Shown here one piece after another: positions 15,555-24,821 of a stretch of DNA of 64,000 nucleotides; position 1 is the stretch's first letter, and each line of letters opens with the position of its first letter. The DNA lies in assembly GCF_900094625.1 (NCBI RefSeq), contig NZ_FMAJ01000009.1, forward strand, positions 186,001-250,000, in the 5' to 3' direction. The notes under the pieces were generated by a model. It saw nothing but the letters and a program-made list of their open reading frames with translations. It was not told the DNA's origin and did no database searches. Source of the stretch: Rhizobium aethiopicum. Its GTDB lineage: Bacteria; Pseudomonadota; Alphaproteobacteria; Rhizobiales; Rhizobiaceae. The position numbers were made by a program, and so were the translations under genes.

Positions 15555-17044
15555 CGGGATTCATATTGGGCACGAACGAGCTCGTCGAGCAGACGCACGC
15601 CGAAACCGGATCCCCAGGACTGGTTGATCTCATCCTGCGGCGAGCCCATCGCTGTGCCTGCGATGTCGAGATGCGCCCAGGGCGTGTCCTGTACGAAACG
15701 TTTGAGAAAGTGCGCGGCGGTGATCGAGCCGGCCTGGCGGCCGCCGGTGTTCTTCATGTCGGCGAATTTGCTGTCGATCAGCTTGTCGTAGTCCTTGCCG
15801 AGCGGCATGCGCCAGAGCTTCTCGTTTGTGGAAAGGCCGGCCGCCGTCAGCTGGGCGGAAAGCTGGTCGTCATTGGAGAACAAGCCGGCATGCACGTTGC
15901 CGAGCGCCACGACGATCGCGCCGGTCAGGGTGGCGAGATTGATCATGAACTGCGGCCTGAAGCGATCATTGCAATACCAGAGCGCATCGCAGAGCACGAG
16001 GCGGCCTTCGGCGTCGGTGTTGATCACCTCGATCGTCTGGCCGGACATGGAGGTGACGATGTCACCCGGACGCTGGGCGTTGCCATCGGGCATGTTCTCG
16101 ACCAGGCCGATGATGCCGACGGCGTTGACGGCTGCCTTGCGGGCAGCGAGCACGTGCATCAGGCCGGTCACGGCTGCGGCGCCGCCCATATCCCCCTTCA
16201 TGTCCTCCATGCCAGCTGCCGGTTTGATCGAAATGCCGCCGGTATCGAAGACGACGCCCTTGCCGATGAAGGCAACGGGACGGTCCTTGCCCTTGCCGCC
16301 CTTCCACTGCATGACGGCCAGACGCGGCGGGCGCACGGAGCCCTGCGCGACGCCGAGCAGCGCGCCCATGCCGAGACGGCGCATTTCCTTCTCTGTCAGA
16401 ATCTCCACCTCGACGCCCAGCTTTTCCAGTTCATTCGCCCTGGCGGCGAATTCGACAGGTCCAAGCGCGTTCGGCGGTTCATTGACGAGGTCACGGGCGA
16501 GATTGACGCCGCCGGCGATCGCTTCGGAATCGAAAAACGCCTTCTTGGCACCGGCCGCATCGGCAGTGACGATCGTCACCTTGACGGATTTTGCCGGCTT
16601 CTCCTCGTCATCATTCTTCTTTGTCTTATAGGCATCGAAGCTGTAGGCGCGCAGCAGCATGCCGAGCGCGAAATCGGCGGCGGCGCGTGCGTCGATCTCC
16701 AGGCCGGGCACGTCGATGAAGATGACGGCCTTATCGGTGTTCTTGATTTTCGATGCAGCGGCGCCGCCGGCCTTCAGCCAGTCATGGGCCGTGAGTTCGC
16801 CGGCCTTGCCAAGTCCGACGACGACGATGCGCTCGACGGGCGCCCCTTCCGGGGCGACAATATCGAGCGCGGCCATTGATTTAGCGGAGAACCGAGCGAT
16901 TTTCGCAGCCTTGGTGACAACGCCTGCCGGATCGGCCGTTTCGGCGCCTGCGGCGCTCTCGGCCTCCGCGGTCTTCAACAGGATCGCCAGTCCGCCATTG
17001 AGTTTTGCCGACTTCGAGAATGAAATTTCGAACTTTGCTGACAT
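15551..17044 (-). CDS. pepA: Leucyl aminopeptidase
   Basis: PepA is a cytoplasmic two-metal aminopeptidase of family M17 that removes N-terminal residues, favouring leucine. In enteric bacteria it also binds DNA. The 497-residue protein has an N-terminal macro-like domain and a C-terminal catalytic domain. The latter contains FIGKGVVFDTGGISIKPA (metal-site lysine and aspartate), DMKGDMGGAAAV, and the M17 signature NTDAEGRLVLCDAL. Length is normal. The start ATG (17044) lies in a roughly 180-bp gap shared with the divergent PAP2 gene. Confidence 0.96.
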   Translation of the reverse strand: MSAKFEISFSKSAKLNGGLAILLKTAEAESAAGAETADPAGVVTKAAKIARFSAKSMAALDIVAPEGAPVERIVVVGLGKAGELTAHDWLKAGGAAASKIKNTDKAVIFIDVPGLEIDARAAADFALGMLLRAYSFDAYKTKKNDDEEKPAKSVKVTIVTADAAGAKKAFFDSEAIAGGVNLARDLVNEPPNALGPVEFAARANELEKLGVEVEILTEKEMRRLGMGALLGVAQGSVRPPRLAVMQWKGGKGKDRPVAFIGKGVVFDTGGISIKPAAGMEDMKGDMGGAAAVTGLMHVLAARKAAVNAVGIIGLVENMPDGNAQRPGDIVTSMSGQTIEVINTDAEGRLVLCDALWYCNDRFRPQFMINLATLTGAIVVALGNVHAGLFSNDDQLSAQLTAAGLSTNEKLWRMPLGKDYDKLIDSKFADMKNTGGRQAGSITAAHFLKRFVQDTPWAHLDIAGTAMGSPQDEINQSWGSGFGVRLLDELVRAQYESR

Positions 17045-17224
17045 GTCTTCTCCGCTGGGATTCTTTAAAATCCGTCCGTGGCGGATAATTTCGCGTTTGG
17101 CGGGTCTGTCAATGGCTTGCGACTATTGTTATGGTCGCCCGCGGCCGTCCAGGCCCTCATGTTTTCGTCAGTTTCGTAGATATTCGCGTTGACAGTTTTT
17201 TCGAAAAATCCATGGCGGAGGCCG

Positions 17225-17962
17225 GTGATCCGCCTGCCGAAAACGACTTTCGGTGCATTCCTGCTTCTGTTCTGGACGTGGTGGGCGCTGCTTGCCGTCT
17301 TTCGCGCCTTCCCCGGAATAGACATCTATTTTTCCCAGCTTTTTTTCGTGGGCACAGATTGTGACGCGACCGCCGCTGCCGGAAGCATCTGCGGCGGCTT
17401 TCCGTATCGCGATTCGGGAAATTTCGACCTGCTGCGCACCATCTTCTTCCGTCTGCCCTATGTCGTCGCGATCGTAATGCTGTGGAAATTCATCGAGTGC
17501 TACCAGCAGCACGGCGCAACTTTCAACGCCGAGCGGGCGCGCAAGCTCAAGGTCGCGCTCGGAACGCTGCTGATCGGTCCGGTGCTGCTCGTCAATGTTA
17601 TCCTGAAGGAGCACTGGGGACGGCCGCGGCCGGTGCAGACGGATATCTTTGGCGGAACACTGCATTTTGTCGAGGCCGGTTCGCTTGCCGGCAAATGCGT
17701 CTCGAACTGCTCCTTCGTCTCCGGCGAGGCGGCGAGTGCTGGATGGCTGTTCTGCCTTCTGCTCTTCGTGCCGAGGTCGATGCGTTACGCGCTGGTGCCG
17801 CCGGTCGCCGTCATCTCGATCCTGACCCCGGCCATGCGGCTATCCTTCGGCGCGCATTATCTCTCCGACGTGACGCTCGGATGGCTGTCCTCGCTTGTCG
17901 TCTTCGCGGCGCTGCTGGCGCTAACTGAGTCGCAACAGAGCCAAAAAAATTCTGAAATTTGA
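17225..17962 (+). CDS. PAP2 family membrane phosphatase (possible lipid phosphatase)
   Basis: This integral membrane protein has about five or six hydrophobic segments and a PAP2 active site. Motif 1 KEHWGRPRP (K-x6-RP) and motif 3 RLSFGAHYLSD (R-x5-H-x3-D) are intact. Motif 2 reads SFVSGEAAS, with glutamate where most members have the PSGH histidine. Rhizobia use PAP2 enzymes to remove the 1- and 4'-phosphates of lipid A (LpxE, LpxF), and the lptFG-lptD genes lie directly downstream, so a lipid A or isoprenoid substrate is plausible but unproven. The start is uncertain. GTG 17225 (245 residues) follows GGAGG rather closely. TTG 17189 (257 residues) would lie on a TTGACA sequence. Confidence 0.8.
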   Translation: MIRLPKTTFGAFLLLFWTWWALLAVFRAFPGIDIYFSQLFFVGTDCDATAAAGSICGGFPYRDSGNFDLLRTIFFRLPYVVAIVMLWKFIECYQQHGATFNAERARKLKVALGTLLIGPVLLVNVILKEHWGRPRPVQTDIFGGTLHFVEAGSLAGKCVSNCSFVSGEAASAGWLFCLLLFVPRSMRYALVPPVAVISILTPAMRLSFGAHYLSDVTLGWLSSLVVFAALLALTESQQSQKNSEI

Positions 17963-17981
17963 ATGAATTTTTGACACCTGC

Positions 17982-18001
17982 TTGTCGCAAAAGCGCGACA
18001 A
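17982..18001. promoter_or_regulatory. Short inverted repeat upstream of lptF
   Basis: TTGTCGC (17982-17988) and GCGACAA (17995-18001) form a 7-bp inverted repeat with a 6-base loop, six bases downstream of a consensus TTGACA (17971-17976). It sits in the 99-bp gap between the PAP2 gene and lptF, where an lptFGD promoter would be expected. No good -10 was found. Confidence 0.3.
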
Positions 18002-18061
18002 AGAGCGTAGAGGGATTCTCCTGCAAGCCGTTTGGGCCTGCAGGTGCTTTCAAGGGCCGGC

Positions 18062-19243
18062 ATGAAACTACTCGAGACATACATATTGCGGCGCGTCGGC
18101 CAGATGTTTCTCGTGGCGCTGCTGCCGGTGCTGGCGATCATTTGGACGACTCAGGTCCTGCAGCGCATCAACCTCGTCACCGACAGCGGCCAATCGATCG
18201 GTTCGTTCGCGAAGCTCGCGACAATGATCCTGCCCTCGATCATTCCCGTAGTGCTGCCCTTCGCCCTCGTCATCGCCATCACTCAGACGCTGACGACGAT
18301 GAACAACGATTCCGAACTGACCGTCATCGATGCAGCCGGAGCAAGGCGCAGCATTCTGATCCGCCCGATCCTGCTGCTTGCCGCCGTCATCAGCGTCTTT
18401 TCCTTCTTCGTCGACAATATCGTCGAGCCGCGGGCAAAGACCGTGGCCCGTCAGATGATCGCCGAAACCTACGCGGATCTTCTCTCCTCGGTCATCGAGG
18501 AAAAGACCTTCCGCAAGCTCGACGAAGGTCTTTATGTGCAGATCTCGCAGCGGCTGGCGGGGCGCATGCTGAAGGGCCTGTTCGTCGCCGATGAGCGGGA
18601 CCCGGCCTATGAGCTCATCTATTACGCCAAGGAAGGCGCCGTCGACGATACCGGCACGACGCTGATCATGCACGATGGCGAGGTGCACCGCAAAACGCCC
18701 GACGGCAACGTCTCGGTCATCAATTTCGATTCCTATTCCTTCGACCTCTCGGACATGACGGAGAGCCGCGGTCAGGCGACGCTGAAAGCCAGCGACCGTG
18801 ACCTGTGGTTCCTGTTCAATCCGGATTCGAACGACAAGGACTATACGATCCGCCCGCAGAGCTACCGCGCCGAACTGCATCGCCGGCTGACGGACTGGAT
18901 TCTGCCTGTCGTCTTTGCACTGTTTTCTCTGGCGATCGCCGGTGATGCGCGCTCGCACCGCGAAGCGCGGCTGCACCCGATGGTGAGTGCGCTCGCCTAT
19001 GCCTTCGCACTCCGATGGGCTGCCTTCTACGCGGCCAACCAGATCGACACCGATCCGGAATATATCGCCGTTCTCTATGCCATTCCGATCGTCAGCAGCA
19101 TCGTTTCGATCATTTTCCTCGGCCTGCACAAGCGACTGGTCATGCCATCGTTCATCCGGGACCGGATAACGGGGTCCTGGAGAAGAATGCAGGAAAGATT
19201 GCTTGCCGCGACCAGCAGGTCCGGCGGGGGCGCTGCCCAATGA
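18062..19243 (+). CDS. lptF: LPS export ABC transporter permease LptF
   Basis: LptF is one of the two membrane subunits of the LptB2FG transporter, which extracts lipopolysaccharide from the inner membrane and hands it to the periplasmic Lpt bridge. The 393-residue protein has the YjgP/YjgQ layout: three membrane helices at the N-terminus, a periplasmic beta-jellyroll domain in the middle (about residues 130-270) and three helices at the C-terminus. The ATG at 18062 begins MKLLETYILRRVGQ, the usual family start. A GTG-like start ten codons upstream is not needed. The stop overlaps the lptG start. Confidence 0.95.
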   Translation: MKLLETYILRRVGQMFLVALLPVLAIIWTTQVLQRINLVTDSGQSIGSFAKLATMILPSIIPVVLPFALVIAITQTLTTMNNDSELTVIDAAGARRSILIRPILLLAAVISVFSFFVDNIVEPRAKTVARQMIAETYADLLSSVIEEKTFRKLDEGLYVQISQRLAGRMLKGLFVADERDPAYELIYYAKEGAVDDTGTTLIMHDGEVHRKTPDGNVSVINFDSYSFDLSDMTESRGQATLKASDRDLWFLFNPDSNDKDYTIRPQSYRAELHRRLTDWILPVVFALFSLAIAGDARSHREARLHPMVSALAYAFALRWAAFYAANQIDTDPEYIAVLYAIPIVSSIVSIIFLGLHKRLVMPSFIRDRITGSWRRMQERLLAATSRSGGGAAQ

Positions 19244-20328
19244 TGTTCGGCACATTGTCACGTTATTTCTTTCGCCGTTATCTGGCGACGACGGGCTGGT
19301 TCCTTATCGGCGTGTCGGCCATCGCCTTCCTGCTCGATTTCAGCGAGACGGCGGGACGCATGTCAGGCCTGCCCGGCTACACGATCGGCGGCGGCATCGT
19401 GATGACCGCCGTGCGTCTGCCGCTCATCCTGCAGCAGACAATCCCCTTCATCGCGCTTTTCGTCGGCATGACAGTGCTGATCGGGCTCAATCGCAAATAT
19501 GAGCTGGTCGTCACGCGCGCGGCCGGCATCTCGGTCTGGCAGTTCATGTTCCCCTTCATCGCCGGCTCAATTGCGCTCGGCGTGCTGACGATGACGGCGC
19601 TCAATCCGCTTGCCGCCTGGGGACAGCGCCAGGCGCTGCTCGTCGAATCCGACTGGCGCGGCGAGAACGCGGTTCTGCGCAAGGCGCCGCAGATCCCGTG
19701 GCTGCGCCAGATCAGCGGCCGCGACGATGTCATCATCGGCGCCCAGACGGTCCAGGAGAATGGAACCAAGCTGGTCGACGCCGTATTGATCCATTTCGAT
19801 TCAAGCGGCCGAGTCATTATGAGACAGGACGCCGCCACTGCAAAGTTGGAAGATGGTTACTGGCAGCTTAACGGCGTAGTGGAGCGCAAGCCTGGCGAAA
19901 TCCCGCTGCGCAAAGCTTCGGTCCAACTTCGCACCAATCTGAAACAAGATTTCGTCCAGGAGCGGCTGACAGCGCCGGAAACAATTGGTTTCTTTGACCT
20001 TTCCAACCGCATTGCGGCGGCCAAATCCTTCGGCATCTCAACCAAGGCATTGGAGACGCAATTCAACTCTCTGTTGTCCCAGCCATTGCTGTTGGTGGCC
20101 ATGACTCTCATTGCTGCAACAGTGTCCCTAAAATTTAGCCGGTTCAACCAATCCCGCCCCGTGATTCTGGGTGGAATCCTGTCAGGCTTCATGCTTTATG
20201 TCATCACCGTGCTTGTAAAAGCATTCGGAAGCAGTGGAGTCGTGCCTCCCTTCGTGGCGACGTGGATACCGGTTGTCGTCGCGCTGGCCTTGGGCGCGAC
20301 TATTTTGCTTCATCAGGAGGACGGCTAG
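19240..20328 (+). CDS. lptG: LPS export ABC transporter permease LptG
   Basis: LptG is the second membrane subunit of the LptB2FG lipopolysaccharide exporter. The 362-residue protein shows the same six-helix plus central jellyroll plan as LptF, beginning TLSRYFFRRYLATTGW and ending with a helix rich in valine and leucine. The start is one of two adjacent ATGs (19240 or 19243). The first overlaps the lptF stop TGA. Its own stop TAG shares one base with the GTG start of lptD. The three genes are thus tightly coupled. The ATPase gene lptB is not in this window. Confidence 0.95.
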   Translation: MMFGTLSRYFFRRYLATTGWFLIGVSAIAFLLDFSETAGRMSGLPGYTIGGGIVMTAVRLPLILQQTIPFIALFVGMTVLIGLNRKYELVVTRAAGISVWQFMFPFIAGSIALGVLTMTALNPLAAWGQRQALLVESDWRGENAVLRKAPQIPWLRQISGRDDVIIGAQTVQENGTKLVDAVLIHFDSSGRVIMRQDAATAKLEDGYWQLNGVVERKPGEIPLRKASVQLRTNLKQDFVQERLTAPETIGFFDLSNRIAAAKSFGISTKALETQFNSLLSQPLLLVAMTLIAATVSLKFSRFNQSRPVILGGILSGFMLYVITVLVKAFGSSGVVPPFVATWIPVVVALALGATILLHQEDG

Positions 20329-22658
20329 TGGCGGTAGGCGACCGCAAGTATTTTAGTAAACAGTCGGTTGCCCTGCTTGTCGGTGCGGCTCTATGTTCCT
20401 ATTTCGGCAGCGCCCCGGCCTCCTACGGCCAGGTCAACACGCCTGAACAAAATTTAGGAAATAACATTCCCGAAGGCGCCAAGCTTCTGCTTTCGGCCAA
20501 TGAACTCGTCTATAACCGTGACGCCGAGGTTGTGTCTGCGGTCGGCGGCGTGCAGATCAACTATGGCGGCTACAAGATGGTCGCGCAGAAGGTCGAGTAC
20601 AATCAGAAGACCGGCCGGATGATGGCGCTCGGCAATGTCGAGCTCGTCAGTCCGGACGGCAATCGCATCTATGCCGACAACCTGGACGTGACGGACAATT
20701 TCGCCGACGGGTTCCTGAACTCGCTGCGCATCGAGACCTCCGACAATACGCGTATCGTCGCCGAAAGCGGCGAGCGTGTCGGCGGCACGAAGATGATTCT
20801 CAACAAGGGCGTCTACACCGCCTGCCTCCCCTGCGCCGAAGATCCGAAGCGCGCACCCTTCTGGCAGGTCAAAGCCAAGCGCGTGATCCAGAACGGCGAA
20901 ACGCATACGATCCGCCTGGAGCGGGCACGTTTCGAGCTGCTCGGTTACCCTATTGCCTTCGTGCCGTTCATCGAGGTTCCCGACAATACGGTGAAGCGCA
21001 AGTCCGGCTTCCTGTTCCCGACGATGAGCCTGTCGCAGAACCTCGGCTTCGGTCTTTCCATTCCTTATTATTACGTGATCTCGCCGAGCATGGATGCGAC
21101 GGTGACCGCAACCGGCTACACGGCCCAGGGCTTCCTCGTCGAAGGCGAATTCCGTCAGCGATTCGAGAACGGCACGCATATCCTGCGCGTCGCCGGCATC
21201 GACCAGGCGAAGCCGGGCAATTTCAGCTCCGGCACCAGCGATGCCGAAGCCGAGCAGCGCGGCATGGTGGCGTCAAAGGCGGAATTCCGCATCAATCCGC
21301 GCTGGACGTTCGGCTGGGACGTCATGGTGCAGAGCGACAACAATTTCTCGAAAACCTACAAGCTCCGCGGCCTGAGCGGCACGGATCGCACGAACCAGAT
21401 CTACCTGACGGGGCTTGGGAAACGGAATTACTTCGACATGAGGGCGTTTTATTTCGACGTCCAGGATGCCGACCGGACGAACACGGCCGAAAAACAGCAG
21501 GCCATCGTCTATCCCGCGCTCGATTATCACTATGTCGCGCCTCAGCCGCTTGCAGGCGGCGAACTTTCCGCGGACGTCAACCTGACGAATATTTCGCGCA
21601 CACACGACGACTTCTATACCGTCGACGGATTCGACCGCTTTCGCGGCCTGAAGGGCCAGACTTCGCGCCTGACCGCCGAACTTCAGTGGAAACGCACCTA
21701 TGTCACGCCGACGGGCCTGGTGATCACGCCGCTTCTGGCCGCGCGCGGCGATGCCTTCGCGCTGAACATGGACGATCCGGCCGGCTACACCGGCAATTAT
21801 CTTGACGACAATTCAGCCACTCGCTCAATGTTCACCGCCGGGCTGGAGGTGCGTTATCCAATTCTGATGACGACGGATAACAGCACCCATATCCTGGAGC
21901 CGATCGCGCAGATCTATGCTCGCCCCGACGAACAACTCGCCGGCCGGTTGCCGAACGAGGACGCACAAAGCTTCGTCTTCGATGCTACGTCGCTCTTCGA
22001 CCGCGATAAATTCTCAGGCTACGATCGCGTCGAAGGCGGCACCCGCGCCAATATCGGCTTCCAGTATACCGGCACTTTCGACAGCGGTTACAAGCTGCAC
22101 GGCATCTTCGGCCAGTCTTATCAGATCGCCGGCCAGAACTCGTTCGCGACCGATGACCTCGTCAATGTCGGGGCGGACTCGGGCCTCGAAACCGACCGCT
22201 CCGATTATGTCGGCCTTGGCGGCGTCGAAACACCCTACGGTGTTTCCGTCGCGGCCTCATACCGTCTCGACGAAAAGGACCTCGAGTTTCGCCGCGGCGA
22301 CCTGACGACGGCCTACCAGAACGACACCTTCCAGACGCAGGTGACCTACACCCATCTCAGCGCCCAGCCGGCATACGGCTTCGCCGAGGATAATGACGAG
22401 ATCCAGACCAGCAGCAGGGTCAAGTTCAAGGACTACTGGTCGATCTTCGGCGGCATCGCGTGGGACCTGAACAACGAGGTGATCAGCCGCCGGACGCTGG
22501 GCCTTTCCTACGAGGACGAATGCACGATCTTTACGATCGCCTATACGGATAGCAGGGATTCCGACGACGAGTCGGCGAGCGACTGGACGATCGGCGCACG
22601 GCTGACCTTCCGCACGCTTGGCGACATCAAGATCGGCTCCGATACCCTCTCCAACTAA
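20328..22658 (+). CDS. lptD: LPS-assembly outer-membrane protein LptD
   Basis: LptD is the outer-membrane beta-barrel that, with the lipoprotein LptE, inserts lipopolysaccharide into the outer leaflet. The 776-residue precursor has an N-terminal signal peptide ending near SAPASYGQ and an OstA-type periplasmic domain (about residues 50-170: LLLSANELVYNRDAEVVSA). A long barrel region follows, rich in alternating aromatic and polar residues. Cysteines occur in TACLPCAEDPKRAPFW and DECTIF, which could form the disulfides known in the family. The start is GTG 20328 with AGGAGG at 20315-20320. It overlaps the lptG stop. Confidence 0.95.
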   Translation: MAVGDRKYFSKQSVALLVGAALCSYFGSAPASYGQVNTPEQNLGNNIPEGAKLLLSANELVYNRDAEVVSAVGGVQINYGGYKMVAQKVEYNQKTGRMMALGNVELVSPDGNRIYADNLDVTDNFADGFLNSLRIETSDNTRIVAESGERVGGTKMILNKGVYTACLPCAEDPKRAPFWQVKAKRVIQNGETHTIRLERARFELLGYPIAFVPFIEVPDNTVKRKSGFLFPTMSLSQNLGFGLSIPYYYVISPSMDATVTATGYTAQGFLVEGEFRQRFENGTHILRVAGIDQAKPGNFSSGTSDAEAEQRGMVASKAEFRINPRWTFGWDVMVQSDNNFSKTYKLRGLSGTDRTNQIYLTGLGKRNYFDMRAFYFDVQDADRTNTAEKQQAIVYPALDYHYVAPQPLAGGELSADVNLTNISRTHDDFYTVDGFDRFRGLKGQTSRLTAELQWKRTYVTPTGLVITPLLAARGDAFALNMDDPAGYTGNYLDDNSATRSMFTAGLEVRYPILMTTDNSTHILEPIAQIYARPDEQLAGRLPNEDAQSFVFDATSLFDRDKFSGYDRVEGGTRANIGFQYTGTFDSGYKLHGIFGQSYQIAGQNSFATDDLVNVGADSGLETDRSDYVGLGGVETPYGVSVAASYRLDEKDLEFRRGDLTTAYQNDTFQTQVTYTHLSAQPAYGFAEDNDEIQTSSRVKFKDYWSIFGGIAWDLNNEVISRRTLGLSYEDECTIFTIAYTDSRDSDDESASDWTIGARLTFRTLGDIKIGSDTLSN

Positions 22659-22800
22659 CGGGCGGACGGCGTAAACATGGCCTCAAGTCATTCTTTCGCC
22701 GTAAGCCTGTGCAGGACATTGCCGCCAGTCGATAATCTGAGGCACAGGGGAATCGCGCCGTGACGGAGCGATGTCAGCGTGTCTCGCACTGTGGTACGAA

Positions 22801-22823
22801 CGCCGCGAACAAGGTTCGCGGCG
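22801..22823 (+). promoter_or_regulatory. Strong hairpin upstream of the surA ribosome-binding site
   Basis: A perfect 10-bp stem CGCCGCGAAC (22801-22810)/GTTCGCGGCG (22814-22823) closes on a three-base AAG loop. It ends five bases before GGGAGG (22829-22834), the ribosome-binding site of the SurA-type gene. With no T-run after it, it is more likely an mRNA processing, stabilising or translation-tuning element than a terminator. Confidence 0.5.
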
Positions 22824-22841
22824 CTATTGGGAGGTCAACAG

Positions 22842-23786
22842 ATGATTGACGCAAAAAGAGCCATAACCGCCTTTCTGGCCGGCGCAGCGCTTGCGTTGCT
22901 GACCGGGCTTTCCGCCCCGGCGCTCGCGGCAAGTGAAGTCCAGGCCGTGGTGAACGGCACCGCCATCACCAGCGGCGATGTCGCCAAGCGCCAGGCCTTC
23001 CTGCGCCTGCAGCGTACAACGGCCGACGCCAAGACCGCCAAGGAGCAATTGATCGACGAAACGCTCAAGCGCCAGGAGGTCGCCCGCGTTCGCATGTCGG
23101 TTTCGCAGCAGGACGTCGATGCGTCTTTCGCGCGCTTTTCGGCCGGCAACAAACTTTCCGTCGCGCAGATGTCCCAGATCCTCGATCGCGCCGGCGTCGG
23201 GGTCGACCATTTCAAAGGCTTTATCGCCGTGCAGATGAGCTGGCCGCGCGTCGTCAACGCGCGCTACGGCTCGACCTCGCGGCTGTCGAACTATGATCTC
23301 GTCTCGCGCATGATGCAGAACAACAAGCAGAAGCCGGTGACGACGGAATATATGCTGCAGCAGATCATCTTCGTCATTCCTGAGGCCAAGCGCGGCGCCA
23401 TTACCGGCAAGCGCAAGAGCGAGGCCGAGGCGTCGCGCTCGAAATTTCCCGGCTGCGATCAGGCAAAGGTCTTTGCCGCAACGATGCGCGATGTCTCCGT
23501 GCGCGATCTCGGCCGCATGCTCGCGCCCGAGATCCCGCCGGATTGGAAGCCTCTGGTCGAGCAGGCCAAGGGCAACACGACCGGCACCCGCGTCACCGAG
23601 AAGGGCGTAGAATATCTGGCGATCTGCAGCCAGCGCCAGGTTTCCGACGACCAGGCCGCCGAAATGGTGTTCCGCCAGGAGGATCTCGACAAGTCCAAGG
23701 CTGGCAAGAATGGTCCGCCGGAAAACGAGAACAGCAAGAAATACCTGGAAGAACTGCGCAAAAAGGCGCAGATCGCCTATCGCTGA
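22842..23786 (+). CDS. surA: SurA-type periplasmic chaperone/peptidyl-prolyl isomerase
   Basis: SurA-type proteins escort unfolded outer-membrane proteins, such as the upstream lptD product, across the periplasm. The 314-residue precursor has a signal peptide ending near LSAPALAAS. It also has a SurA N-domain (VVNGTAITSGDVAKRQAFLRL, residues about 35-160) and one region where a parvulin PPIase domain belongs (EYMLQQIIFVIPEAKR onward). It is shorter than the 428-residue E. coli SurA, which has two parvulin domains, and the parvulin motif is weak. Chaperone activity is therefore more secure than isomerase activity. The ATG at 22842 has GGGAGG seven bases upstream. An in-frame GTG at 22779 would place the hairpin inside the gene. 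Confidence 0.85.
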   Translation: MIDAKRAITAFLAGAALALLTGLSAPALAASEVQAVVNGTAITSGDVAKRQAFLRLQRTTADAKTAKEQLIDETLKRQEVARVRMSVSQQDVDASFARFSAGNKLSVAQMSQILDRAGVGVDHFKGFIAVQMSWPRVVNARYGSTSRLSNYDLVSRMMQNNKQKPVTTEYMLQQIIFVIPEAKRGAITGKRKSEAEASRSKFPGCDQAKVFAATMRDVSVRDLGRMLAPEIPPDWKPLVEQAKGNTTGTRVTEKGVEYLAICSQRQVSDDQAAEMVFRQEDLDKSKAGKNGPPENENSKKYLEELRKKAQIAYR

Positions 23787-23789
23787 CCG

Positions 23790-24821
23790 ATGATGGCGAT
23801 ACCGTTCTCACGACCGCTTGCGCTGACCCAGGGCGACCCCGCCGGCATCGGACCGGACATCACCCTGATGGCCTGGCTCCGGCGGCGTGAACTCGGGCTT
23901 CCACCTTTTTTCCTGATCGGCGATCCGAATATCTTGGCGTTGCGAGCCCGCCAGCTCAATCTGGCGGTTTCCATCCGTGAGATCGACAAGGCCGACGAGA
24001 CAACTGCCATATTTGCCGATGCGCTGCCCGTCATGAGCGTGCCGGCCGGCGTCGAGATTGTGGCCGGGGAGCCGCATGCGGCGACGGCGAAGGGCACGAT
24101 CGCGGCCATCGAGAAAGCCGTCTCGCTTGTTTTGGGCGGCGAGGCACTCGCGGTCGTCACCAATCCGATCGCCAAGGCCGTGCTCTACGAAGCAGGTTTC
24201 CGATTTCCAGGCCATACCGAATTTCTCGCCGATCTTGCCGCCAGGGCGACCGGCAGGCCGGTCACGCCGGTGATGATGTTGTCGGGACCGAAACTCAGGG
24301 CCATTCCCGTCACCATCCACATCCCGATCCGAAACGTGCCGCAGGCGCTGACGGACGAATTGCTTGTGGAAACCTGCCGGATCGCTCATGAGGATCTGAG
24401 GCAGCGCTTCGGCATCGAAGCGCCGCGGCTCGCGGTCGCCGGCCTCAATCCGCATGCAGGCGAATCCGGCATGATCGGCCAGGAAGACGAGGACGTCATC
24501 CGTCCGGCGATCGAGCGCCTGCGTGACGAGGGTATCGATGCGATCGGCCCCCTGCCCGCCGATACGATGTTTCATGACGAAGCGCGGGCGCGCTACGATG
24601 TCGCCATCTGTATGTATCACGATCAGGCCCTGATCCCCGCCAAGGCGCTCGGTTTCGACGACAGCGTCAACGTCACGCTCGGGCTTCCCTTCGTACGAAC
24701 CTCGCCGGATCACGGCACCGCTTTTGGCATTGCCGGCAAGGGATTGGCGCGTGAACAGAGCCTGGTTGCGGCGCTAAAACTCGCCGCCCAGCTCGGTCGC
24801 ACTTGGGAAAGCCGCCACTGA
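23790..24821 (+). CDS. pdxA: 4-hydroxythreonine-4-phosphate dehydrogenase
   Basis: PdxA oxidises 4-phosphohydroxy-L-threonine with NAD and the product decarboxylates, feeding PdxJ in the DXP-dependent pyridoxal phosphate pathway. The 343-residue protein begins LALTQGDPAGIGPDI. It contains the metal-binding histidines in PGHTEFLADL and in MYHDQALIPAKALGFDDSVN, plus SPDHGTAFGIAGKG near the end. It lies three bases after the SurA-type stop, and its own stop overlaps the rsmA start. The surA-pdxA-rsmA order is a conserved proteobacterial arrangement. The first of two tandem ATGs is used. Confidence 0.96.
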   Translation: MMAIPFSRPLALTQGDPAGIGPDITLMAWLRRRELGLPPFFLIGDPNILALRARQLNLAVSIREIDKADETTAIFADALPVMSVPAGVEIVAGEPHAATAKGTIAAIEKAVSLVLGGEALAVVTNPIAKAVLYEAGFRFPGHTEFLADLAARATGRPVTPVMMLSGPKLRAIPVTIHIPIRNVPQALTDELLVETCRIAHEDLRQRFGIEAPRLAVAGLNPHAGESGMIGQEDEDVIRPAIERLRDEGIDAIGPLPADTMFHDEARARYDVAICMYHDQALIPAKALGFDDSVNVTLGLPFVRTSPDHGTAFGIAGKGLAREQSLVAALKLAAQLGRTWESRH

